The translations under genes and the position numbers were made by a program. Positions 22,253-30,700 of a stretch of 37,294 nt of DNA are shown here, piece by piece. A model generated the notes under the pieces. The model was not told the DNA's origin and did not search any database. It worked only from the letters and a program-made list of their open reading frames with translations. The stretch's first letter is position 1. The number at the start of each line of letters is the position of its first letter. Source of the DNA: Phycisphaerae bacterium (GTDB lineage: Bacteria > Planctomycetota > Phycisphaerae > SM23-33); contig WRDM01000027.1 in assembly GCA_009783465.1 (NCBI GenBank), positions 1 to 37,294 of the forward strand, in the 5' to 3' direction.

Positions 22253-22522
22253 ATGTTTAAGAAGGCCTACAACAATTGGCGGTCGCGGCATCGGAATAAG
22301 ACGAGTTTCGCGTTGCACATGGTCGGCATACCGGCTTGCTTTGTGGCGGCGCCGATTTTTCTTGTCACGCAGATGTGGTGGTGGGCGTTGGCAGCCTTTG
22401 TCGGCGGATACGCGCTGCAATTCCTCGGCCATGCGATCGAACGCAACCGCAGCGGCGAAGAACTCCTCATCCGCCGGCTGCTGGGCATGAATCATGACCA
22501 GCCGGGTAAGGGTGGGAAGTAG
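22253..22522 (+). CDS. DUF962/Mpo1-like small membrane protein
   Basis: An 89-residue protein of the DUF962 (Mpo1/YGL010w-like) family. The yeast member is an iron-dependent dioxygenase in alpha-oxidation of 2-hydroxy fatty acids. The N-terminal WRSRHRNKTSFALHMVGIP and the QFLGHAIERNRSGEE block carry the conserved histidines of the family, and two hydrophobic segments lie between (residues 25-40 and 43-58). It is slightly short for the family. The ATG at 22253 was chosen because the promoter's -10 box lies six bases before it; the longer frame upstream is repeat sequence. Enzyme activity in bacteria is not established. Confidence 0.75.
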   Translation: MFKKAYNNWRSRHRNKTSFALHMVGIPACFVAAPIFLVTQMWWWALAAFVGGYALQFLGHAIERNRSGEELLIRRLLGMNHDQPGKGGK

Positions 22523-22611
22523 GCGCGTCCAGTTTGCCCATTGTTCGCGCCAAACCCGGATATCAGAAGATAAATGACACTGTAGCAGGATTGCATGGAA
22601 CAGAACGGATT

Positions 22612-22977
22612 GGCCTCCCCGTCTCGCGTTGGAGTGCCGGCACACAGCCCCAACGGGGCGTCTGATGTAGCCCAGGGTGAGCGGTACGCCGCGAACCCTG
22701 GGCAAGTGCTTTTCGAATGCTTTCATCGTGCCTGACGCCACTGGCCGAGGTCACATTGTCGTGCGAAGGCGGCATCGAACGACGCGCACACGGGAATGTA
22801 CATGTTGTTCGAGGTCGTCTTCATGCGACGGTGTGACCTCAGCCCGTGGCGTCAGGCACGATAAAAAGTTCCGAAAAACACGCGGTCCCAGGGTTCGCGG
22901 CGTACCGCTCACCCTGGGCTACCCAAGACGCCCCGTTGGGGCTGTGGGTCGGCACTTCCACGCGAGGACGGGGAGGC
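22612..22977. repeat. long modular palindrome, copy D (most complete)
   Basis: A 366-bp nested inverted repeat with the outer CCTCCCCG / CGGGGAGG modules on both sides (22612-22645 and 22949-22977), then AGCCCCAACGGGGCG / CGCCCCGTTGGGGCT, TAGCCCAGGGTGAGCGGTAC arms, TGCCTGACGCCACTGGCC arms, and a palindromic centre near 22800. The other copies lack some of these modules. Confidence 0.8.
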
Positions 22978-23454
22978 AACTCCGCTCTTTTTCATGCAAC
23001 GAAGCTACGGTGTCAGATGCATAGGCAAATGGTGATGCCGTTGCCCTGACGAAATGATCGCTTCGTTCTGAATGTTCTATATTCTTTGTGGCTGATTTCC
23101 ACCGGCGATTATCCGGCGGTTCCTGTTTGCGGATGATTGGTCTTCCCTGAAAACGGCCACGGCATTTGCCTCCACATCCGGCGCGTTTTTGTGCGTTGTT
23201 CCCGTAATGTGTGCAGGACACGCGAGTTCGATTCGCGCCCATTGTGGCCATCCCGACTTTGCCATCGTCGTCGGCCCCGTCGGCTGCCGGCGGCGCCTCC
23301 CTCGCATCGTCAATCGTGCCCGGCCCTTCGTACGATGACCGATGACTCGACCTGACAAACGCGAACCCTTCCGGCATGGCGGTCGAATGAACAATAGGCC
23401 GGTACGGGTTGGTTGTTCAGGCTTCACTGGAGGCAGTGGAGGAAAGGACAGACC
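22978..23454. other. gene-free stretch between copy D and the sigma factor gene
   Basis: No convincing ORF on either strand. The first 60 bases resemble the flanks of copies A and E (CTCTTTTTCATGCA). TATATT at 23078-23083 could be a -10 box. At 23221-23237 CGCGA-GTTCGAT-TCGCG looks like a tRNA T-arm and a CCA follows at 23248, but no acceptor, D or anticodon arm can be built. The last 20 bases hold the ribosome site of the sigma factor. Confidence 0.5.
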
Positions 23455-24420
23455 ATGAAGACGGCGATTTCGATCGACTCGGCCGAGGCGGAGGCTGTTC
23501 CCGTGGAGGTCACGCACAAGCCCACGGCGGCCCTGTTGGCCCAACTGACCGACGACGAGGCGGCCCATTACCGCCAGATTCCCGTGAAAATCGACTGCAT
23601 GCCCAACGTGATTTTCCCCGCCGCCGCCACCGAGGCGAAACTCTACGGCGAGGCCAGCGCCGCCATCGACGTGCCCAATTGGACGCATTTTCCCGAAGTG
23701 GCCGAGGACGTCGTCTTCAACAAGGGCAAGCGAAACGTCCTCAGCGCCGCCGACGAAGTGACGCTCTTCCTCAAGTACAACTACGCGCGATACCGCCTGG
23801 GGAAACTCATCGAGGCCCAGGCCCGCCGCGTCGCCGCCGCCAGGGCGAGGCAGATGATCCTCTGGTATCGACGGGCGATGGCCGCCCGGGCCGACCTCGT
23901 CCGCGCCAACATGGCATTGGTGCTTTCCATGGCCAAACGGACGCGGATCCCCAACGTCGAATTCGCCGAACTCGTCAGCGAGGGCAACATGGCCCTGCTG
24001 CGAAGCGTCGAGAAATTCGACGTCGCGCGAGGATTCAAATTCTCCACCTACGCCTGCCGGGCGATTTTGAAAAGTTTCAATCGCATGGCCACCAAAACCG
24101 GGCGATACAAACAGCATTTTCCCACAGAATACGACCCGGAACTGGAGCGCAGCGATTACGACGTGCACAAGCACGAGATTCAGTGGGATGATTCGCTGGA
24201 GGCATTGCGGGAGATTTTGGTTCGCAACCGCGCGAATCTCAGCGACATCGAACGCACGGTCGTGATGGAACGGTTCGCGCTCGTCAGCCGCGGCAAAGGC
24301 AGAACACTCGCCGAAGTCGGCAAACTCGTCGGCCTGACCAACGAACGCGTCCGCCAGATTCAGAACCTGGCCTTGGGGAAAATCCGGGCGACGATGAATG
24401 AGCAGTACTTGTTGAAGTGA
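23455..24420 (+). CDS. sigma-70 family RNA polymerase sigma factor
   Basis: A 321-residue sigma factor, larger than ECF sigmas. An unusual N-terminal segment of about 110 residues precedes the conserved parts. Region 2 (about 146-212) reads ADLVRANMALVLSMAKR, FAELVSEGNMALLRSVEKFD and GFKFSTYACRAILKSFNRM, close to the core-binding and -10-reading helices of group 1-3 sigmas. Region 4 (about 262-318) reads LSDIERTVVMERF, then GRTLAEVGKLVGLTNERVRQ, the -35-binding helix-turn-helix. Region 3 is short or degenerate. GGAGGAAAGGA before the ATG at 23455 decides the start. No anti-sigma gene is adjacent. The regulon is unknown. Confidence 0.88.
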   Translation: MKTAISIDSAEAEAVPVEVTHKPTAALLAQLTDDEAAHYRQIPVKIDCMPNVIFPAAATEAKLYGEASAAIDVPNWTHFPEVAEDVVFNKGKRNVLSAADEVTLFLKYNYARYRLGKLIEAQARRVAAARARQMILWYRRAMAARADLVRANMALVLSMAKRTRIPNVEFAELVSEGNMALLRSVEKFDVARGFKFSTYACRAILKSFNRMATKTGRYKQHFPTEYDPELERSDYDVHKHEIQWDDSLEALREILVRNRANLSDIERTVVMERFALVSRGKGRTLAEVGKLVGLTNERVRQIQNLALGKIRATMNEQYLLK

Positions 24421-24422
24421 TT

Positions 24423-24575
24423 TTCTCGGCCTCACGTGGCCGGGCCGAGAACAAGCCGCGGAGCGGCGTTTGACGTAACCCAGGGATCGCGAGTATGCCC
24501 CGCCCTGGGCTGCAACAGACGCCGCTCCGCGGTTTCATGCCGACACGTATCGCGCGAGGTCGGGGAGGCCGCCAT
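24423..24575. repeat. shorter palindrome, copy E, with leading hairpin
   Basis: A hairpin TTCTCGGCC / GGCCGAGAA (24423-24451), which may close the sigma factor transcript, is followed by AAGCCGCGGAGCGGCGTTTG ... AACCCAGGG and the inverted CCCTGGGCT ... ACGCCGCTCCGCGGTT. The right flank GCGCGAGGTCGGGGAGGCC is that of copies A and D. The spacer 24576-24700 shows only a GAAAAAGGA-type ribosome site. Confidence 0.7.
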
Positions 24576-24700
24576 GTGGTTTTTACACAGCAAACAAAAT
24601 GATTCACTCTGTGGTTTTACGTGGACCGATACGGTAATGTGAGTGCGAAAGCGATTGGCGATACGCGACAGCGGTATAGAAAAACGAAAAAGGACACACC

Positions 24701-25873
24701 ATGAAGAAAGTTCGGTACGGCATTGTGGGCGTTGGCAATGTGGGCGGGTTGCATTGCAAGCAGATCACCGAGGCCAGGGATAGCGCGTTTGCGTTGGCGG
24801 CGGTTTGTGACAGCGCGCCCGGCAAGGCGGAGAAAGTGGCGGCCCAGTACGGCGGGGTGGCGGCGTTTACCGATGCCGTCGCGATGTACGACTCGGGGCT
24901 GGTGGACGCCGTGCTCATCGCCACGCCGCACTACTGGCACGCGCCGCAGACGATCGCCGCCGCCCAGCGGGGCCTGCACGTGCTGTGCGAAAAGCCGCTT
25001 TCCGTCACCGTCGGCGACGGGCAGGAAATGGTCCGCCAGTGCAAAAAGCACAAGGTGGCCCTGGGCGTGATGTTCATGCAGCGCACGCGAGAGAGCATGA
25101 TGCTGATGCGGAAGATGATCGCGGCGGGGAAACTGGGCGAGATTTTCCGCGTGCAGATGGTCGCGAGCAACTGGATCCGCAGCCAGGAGTATTACGATTC
25201 GGGCCAATGGCGCGGCACGTGGGACGGCGAGGGCGGCGGCATCGTGATGAACCAGGCGCCGCATTCGCTGGATCTGTTCCAGTGGGTCAGCGGCCTGATG
25301 CCGCAGAGCATCGCGGCCTCGTGCGAGACGCGGTGGCACAAGATCGAGGTGGAGAACACCGTCAACGCCGTGTGCGATTACGGGCAGGGTCGCACGGGGT
25401 ACTTGTATCTCACGACGGCGGAGGCGCCGGGCATGGAGCAGTTCGTGGTGGCGGGCACGAAGGGCACGATCATCGCCGAGGGCGACACGCTGCGGTTCGG
25501 CAAGCTGGCCAAGCCGCTGCTCGACACGCTGATGAAGGAGAAAAACGCCTGGGTGACGCCCGTGACGACGTGGGAAGAGTTGGCCGTGCCGGCCAATCCG
25601 CTCAACGGCCAGCACATCAACGTGACGCGCGCGTTCGCCAAGCACATTCTCAAAGGTACGCCGATGACGTGCAGCGGCGAGGAGGCGCTCAACGAGTTGC
25701 AATTGGCCAATGCGATTTACGTCAGCGGGTTCGGCAAGGGCGAGTCGGTCGCGCTGCCGGTCGCGCCGGCGGCCATCGAAAAAACCGTCAACCGCATGGA
25801 GAAATCTCGTAGCATAGGCAAAGGCGGCAACCTCCGGTCCGCGAGTAAGAAGATGATGGCGAAGCTGGTGTGA
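24701..25873 (+). CDS. Gfo/Idh/MocA family oxidoreductase (second copy)
   Basis: A 390-residue NAD(P)-dependent oxidoreductase. The nucleotide site is IVGVGNVGG (residues 8-16), Asp37 ends beta-2, CEKPL holds the catalytic lysine (EKP 97-99), and GGGIVMNQAPHSLDLFQW (Asn184, His188, Asp191) is the substrate-side motif seen in many sugar and inositol dehydrogenases. Substrate not assignable. AAAAAGGA precedes the ATG. rlmN follows after 34 bases in the same direction and may be read through. Confidence 0.88.
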   Translation: MKKVRYGIVGVGNVGGLHCKQITEARDSAFALAAVCDSAPGKAEKVAAQYGGVAAFTDAVAMYDSGLVDAVLIATPHYWHAPQTIAAAQRGLHVLCEKPLSVTVGDGQEMVRQCKKHKVALGVMFMQRTRESMMLMRKMIAAGKLGEIFRVQMVASNWIRSQEYYDSGQWRGTWDGEGGGIVMNQAPHSLDLFQWVSGLMPQSIAASCETRWHKIEVENTVNAVCDYGQGRTGYLYLTTAEAPGMEQFVVAGTKGTIIAEGDTLRFGKLAKPLLDTLMKEKNAWVTPVTTWEELAVPANPLNGQHINVTRAFAKHILKGTPMTCSGEEALNELQLANAIYVSGFGKGESVALPVAPAAIEKTVNRMEKSRSIGKGGNLRSASKKMMAKLV

Positions 25874-25907
25874 GTGGTAAATTGCACCGATTCCCTTGGA
25901 ACGAACT

Positions 25908-26939
25908 ATGGAACCGCACGAAAAAATCCCGGTGTTGGAGTTGACCGTCGCCGAGTTGCAGGCCGCCCTGGCGGAGCGGGAGCAGGCGGGATATCGGGCG
26001 GCGCAGGTGGCGGATTGGGTGTTCAAGAAGAGTCAGACCGATCCGGCGAAGATGACCAACCTGCCGCCGGCGCTGCGGGACATGTTGACGGTGACGGCCT
26101 GCACCGTCGAGCGGCGGATCGACAGCGAGGACGGCGTGACGAAACTGCTGCTGTCGCTGGGCGACGGACAACACGTCGAGTGCGTGCTGATTCCCACGGC
26201 CGACCGCGCGACGGCCTGCCTGTCCACGCAGGTCGGTTGCGGCATGCGGTGCGTGTTCTGTGCGTCCGGGCTTGGCGGGCTTAAACGAAATCTCACGGGC
26301 GGCGAGATCCTCGCGCAGATTCTGCTGCTTCAGCAGGCCTGCGAGCGGCGGGTCACGAATGTTGTGTTCATGGGCATCGGCGAGCCGCTGGCGAATTACG
26401 ACGCCACGCTGGCGGCTGTGCGGGCGATCATCGACCCCGAGCGGCTTGGCATTTCCGCCCGAAACGTCACGATCTCCACGGTGGGCATTCCGCGGGCGAT
26501 CCGCCGGCTGGCCAACGAGGACCTGCCCGTCACGCTGGCGATTTCGCTGCACGCGCCCAACGACGTCCTCCGTCGCCAACTCATGCCCGCGGCCGAGCGG
26601 TTCACCATCGCCGAAATCCTCGACGCTGCCCGCACGTTTTACGAGGCCCGGCACCGCGAAATCACGCTGGAATACCTCCTCATCGGCGGCGTCAACGACA
26701 CGCCCGTCTGCGCCGACGCCCTGGTCGGCCTGGCCCACCAACTCCGCTGCAACGTCAACCTCATCCGCTACAATCCCGTCGAGGGCCTGCCCTACACAAA
26801 ACCCAACCAACTCGCCGTCCAAAACTTCGCCCAACGCCTCAAAAAACGAGGCGTCAACGCCACCATCCGCCGAAGCCGAGGCGCCGACGCAGCCGCGGCG
26901 TGCGGACAGTTGAGACACACGGCGGAGGAAAGCCAGTAG
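25908..26939 (+). CDS. rlmN: 23S rRNA (adenine2503-C2)/tRNA (adenine37-C2)-methyltransferase, radical SAM
   Basis: A 343-residue radical SAM methyltransferase. The cluster motif CGMRCVFC is at residues 111-118. Other family signatures are GLKRNLTGGEILAQI, VVFMGIGEPLANY, ISTVGIPRAIRRLA, LAISLHAPND and LIRYNPVEGLPY. Cys332 in AACGQLR is the catalytic cysteine near the C-terminus, complete here. ATG at 25908 was preferred; TTG at 25896 is in frame too. The last residues (EESQ-stop) overlap a repeat word (AGCCAGTAGCC), which supplies the stop codon. The Cys is upstream of that, so function should be unaffected. Confidence 0.95.
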   Translation: MEPHEKIPVLELTVAELQAALAEREQAGYRAAQVADWVFKKSQTDPAKMTNLPPALRDMLTVTACTVERRIDSEDGVTKLLLSLGDGQHVECVLIPTADRATACLSTQVGCGMRCVFCASGLGGLKRNLTGGEILAQILLLQQACERRVTNVVFMGIGEPLANYDATLAAVRAIIDPERLGISARNVTISTVGIPRAIRRLANEDLPVTLAISLHAPNDVLRRQLMPAAERFTIAEILDAARTFYEARHREITLEYLLIGGVNDTPVCADALVGLAHQLRCNVNLIRYNPVEGLPYTKPNQLAVQNFAQRLKKRGVNATIRRSRGADAAAACGQLRHTAEESQ

Positions 26940-26970
26940 CCACAAGGTATGGATAGATTGGGCGAATGGA
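26931..26970. repeat. fragment of the 'AGCCAGTAGCC' word repeat at the rlmN stop
   Basis: AGCCAGTAGCC followed by AAGGTATGGAT matches the inner end of the left arm of 4360-4565 (GCCAGTAGCCAGCAGGTATG). Only this piece is present; no inverted partner is seen. Confidence 0.65.
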
Positions 26971-26979
26971 TGCATGTGA

Positions 26980-27204
26980 ACATCCGAAATTGAAAACGAC
27001 TTTTCCGCAGATGCCGACAAATCGGACACTTGCGAATTGGCTGGCGAGCCGCTCACCGTGAAACTCACCGCTTGGGCGAAAGCCGTCGCCCAAAGCGACC
27101 CGCACCTTGCCGCCGTGCTGGCGACGTGGGCAACCTTGCCCGAAACCGTCAAGGTCGGCATCGTGGCCTTGATTACGGATTACGACCTTCCAGCAGTAAG
27201 GTAA
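26980..27204 (+). pseudogene. C-terminal remnant of an unidentified (integrase-associated type) protein
   Basis: A frame without a start codon, beginning right after an in-frame TGA, encodes about 74 residues ending LATWATLPETVKVGIVALIT. The pattern 'W..LPE.VK.GI.A(L/M)I' is like the tails of hypothetical proteins that often lie beside or at the end of site-specific integrases in planctomycetes; that link is from memory of the pattern and not tested. The piece lies between the rlmN repeat and a phage terminase remnant, which supports a mobile-element origin. Confidence 0.4.
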
Positions 27205-27382
27205 CACCGCGCGTTGCCGGTTCGACTGGTCGAACACGCCGACAAACAACCAGATCGAGTCACGCCCTTTGCGTGCCATAGCATGCCGGGAAAAAGCACG
27301 TTAAGAACATTTTCAACAGCCTTTTTATTTTCGGGCACGAGGTGGATTCGCGACATGACGACAGAGCCGCTCGGGGGAGTCG

Positions 27383-27721
27383 TTACAGGCGGGACCAGGC
27401 GGGCTTTTGCCGCAGATCGTCCTGGGTGTACCGCTTCCGCTGGCGACCGGGGCCAGCCTCGCCGGGGGGTTGGGCGCCCGCGATGGACGCGGCGATGGCG
27501 CAGCCGACCAGACAGTCAAACCAGTGGTTGTCGGGCTTGGAGGGCTTGGCCCGCCATTCGTGGCCCCGACAGCCCTGACCCTCAGTGACGACGTAGGTTT
27601 CCGCGTCGGCGACGTGTTCGGCGAACAGGCGGTGCTGGTCGGGCTTCTTGCCGAACAGCGTGAGGGTGCCCTTGCCGGCGATACGCCTCGACACTGACGA
27701 TGGAGAGTGCAGCGGTTTTAC
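27383..27721 (-). pseudogene. C-terminal remnant of a phage terminase large subunit (GpA type)
   Basis: A minus-strand frame of about 103-110 residues contains YVVTEGQGCRGHEWRAKP and NHWFDCLVGCAIAASIAG. The DNHW(F/L)DC.VG.A.AAS block is the end of the nuclease domain of GpA-like terminase large subunits; those proteins exceed 400 residues, so only the tail is left. Its upstream end runs into the stop codon of the 27725-31666 gene, so the missing part has been lost. No other phage gene is visible, although 27205-27382 has no recognisable gene and may be phage debris. Confidence 0.6.
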
Positions 27722-27724
27722 GTG

Positions 27725-30700
27725 CTATTCAAACGTCGCGGTGGCAAAGCCTTCTTCGACGAAGCTGAAGGTGCCGTACATCACCGGCCAGGTGATGATG
27801 TTCATCAGATCCGCGCCGGGCACGTCGCCGTCGTTGATCATGAAGCCCACCCGGAAACTCTTGCCGCCGCCGAACTCCATCTGCTGGCCGTTCATGTCCC
27901 GGATCGCGTCGGGCGTCAGCGTGAACTCGATCAGCATCACCTTGCAGCCGCTCATGTCCAGGCCGCGGGCCGCCTCCAGCATCTTCCGCTCCTCGACGTC
28001 CCTGGCGTTATCCAGCAACGTAATCTTTCGCGGGCACTGCGTGGTCGTCAGGAAGTCCGACCGCGACTCCATGAAACGGTCGCGGTAGACCACGTCTTCG
28101 CCATTCAGCCGCGTGACGTTGTACTTCCAGCCGCTATAGAACCCGTTGATGCACATCTCCGCGCCATCGTGCAGGTAGTGCGCCCCGATGTGCCGCTGGT
28201 GGAACGTCAACACGTCGTCGAACTTGATGATCTGCACGAACAGCTTGTCGCCGTTGTGGGCCATGCGGATGACCGCGCTGGTGTCACGCGGGTCGTTCTT
28301 GACGGTCTGGTCGGGCCCGATCACGATGGGCTTGATGCCCAGCGTCCGCCACTTGGCCAGGTCGCCGTCGGCGGGCAGTTCCTTGTCGATCTTCTTGATG
28401 GTGAATTTCGGCGGCTGCGGCACGGGGTAGTGGGCCACGGGCAGGGCGGGTTCCTTGGCCAGGACCGCGGCCAGGGCGGCGTCGATCGTCACCGGCACGC
28501 GCTGATGGATGAGCTTGTCATGGCCTTCCAGGGCCAGCCAGTGGTAGGCCTGTGCAACGTAGTCGCCGGCGATGAGGTACGGCTTGCCGTCGTTACCGAT
28601 GAAGGCCTGCGTCTGCCGGTGGTTGTCTAGCCACATGCCTCCCCAGCCCATGTCGGCGGGCGTTCCGAGCGTGCCGGTGCCCAGGCCGTCGCGATCCATC
28701 GTTTCCCATTCGCAGATCGCGCCGCGTCCGGCGAACGTGATTTCGCCCAGCGTGACGATGCCGTAGAGCCCCATCTTCAGGCCGAACGGGTTGGTGGCCG
28801 AGAACCACCGCATGTTGCCCTTGGCGTCGAAGCCGGCCATGTTCGTGCTGTTGGCGTGCGCGGTGCAGAGGTCAGGCCCCGGGCCGCTCCTGGTGGACAT
28901 GCTCGCGATGAACGAACCGTCCTCGAAGTAAGTCATGTCTTCGGCGATGCTCACGTCGTCGATGGTCGTGAGGTCGTATGGCGAGGTGAAGGTCGTCTGC
29001 CCGTCCGCCAGCGCGGTGACGATTTGCATCTTCGTAAAGTCGTACACCGGCACGCCGTTGGCGTCCAGGCCTGTCATCGGGATGATCTGCACGTGTTTCC
29101 GCAGCGGGATGGCGATGGCGCCGTCGGCGCGGAAATCCACGTTCGAGAAGCCGCGTTCGTTGATGAAGTTCGCGACAATCGGCTGACCCTCGGCGTCCTT
29201 TTGATACTCCCTGGCCGCGTCGTCGGCGACGATGCCTTCGGCGTTGGCGGACTGGCGGAACAGGCCCTGATCGTCAACGCCGTACCGCGACATCACACGG
29301 GCGGTGCCGGTGTCGCTCTCCATGCGGGTGATGTAGAGGTACTGCGGCTGATCTTTTTCGCGGGCGGGGTAGATGGCGAAGGTTTTTTCACCGGCGGCGT
29401 AGCAGAAATTCGGCGTCGCCGACGTCATCGTGTACTTCCACCGCGTGCCGGGCTCCCAGGTCTGCTTTTTGGCGTCGAGGATGATGTCGTACTCGCCGTT
29501 GATGTTGAAAAAGTGCATGCGGTCGTCGCCGGCAAACAGGCCGTAGCCGATGGCCTGCCCCCACATGCCGAGCATCTGCCGCACGAGCTTGCCCTCCGCG
29601 TCGAAGAGCATCGTCCGCGGCGCGTCGATCACCAGCAATTGGCCGTCCTTGCCCAACGCCAGCCGCGACGGCGACCAGAATTTATCGCCCTGGATTTTGC
29701 CGTAGCCTTCGCCGCCGACACCGATGGTGCGGAGGAGTTTGAACTCTTTGCCGTTGACGATTTCGTACACCGTCACCGTGTTCGTCAAGGGAGTGTACAG
29801 CGTCAGTCGCCCGTTATCGGCGGCGATGGCCCTCGGCTCCAGCGCCGGGCCGCGGCTCCGTGCCACTTCCTTGCCGGCGGCGTCGAACGCGTAGAGTAGC
29901 GTGATGCCGGCGTGGCCGTCGTTCCCACCTATGACCCACACATGGCCAGTTTTCTCATCGGCGGCAATCTGCGTCGGCTCGGTCACGTCGAATCCGCCGG
30001 TGATGGTGATGTCGTCGGCTGCGACGGTGAGGATATGAACCTTGTTGGCGGCGGGCTCGGAGATGTACATTTTGTCGCCCAGCAGCGTCATGCCGCCGGC
30101 GCCCTTGATTTCGTCGAAACTCTTCTCGAACGAGCCGCTTTTGAACGGCGCCGGTTTGCCCGTGTCGATCTCGAAGCGGAGCAGGCTACAGGGCCGTGCC
30201 GGCTGATCCGCCCGAACTTCCGGCTGGCGGAGCACGTAGGCGAGTTTCGTTTCGTTGTCCACCGCCACGCCGACCGCATGGCCGCTGCCCTTCATGCTCC
30301 ACGTGATGTCGCCCATGTCCGGCGTGAACAGCCGTACGTGCTCGCCGCTCTCGAAACCGCTCTGGACGAACACGATCCTGCCGTCGGCGGTGAACGCGGC
30401 CGCCTGCGGGTCCAGCGAGTACCGTTTGGCCGAGTTGTTGGACCGTTTCTTGCTGGTCTCGGCGTCGCCGTTGCCAGCCGCCGCGACGTACCGCAGCTTC
30501 ATGTCCGCTTCCACCAGGCGGAGTTCATAATCGCCGGGCTTGATCTCACGCCCCTGCCAGTCGCGGCTGGGCAGCCAGTATTCGTACGTGCCCTTTGGCA
30601 GCGGCGTGTTCTGGAAGAGATACTGCACGCAGACGCCGTCCTTGGTGAACAGCCCCGCGCTGGTAACGCCCGCGCCGCTCTTTACTTCAAACGTGCCGTC

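Noticed and set aside
23161..23250. Possible full tRNA gene
   Set aside because: Only a T-arm and CCA can be drawn; no acceptor, D or anticodon stem pairs upstream.
23077..24435. Long minus-strand frame over the sigma factor gene
   Set aside because: It is the antisense shadow of a GC-rich gene with clear sigma-70 motifs.
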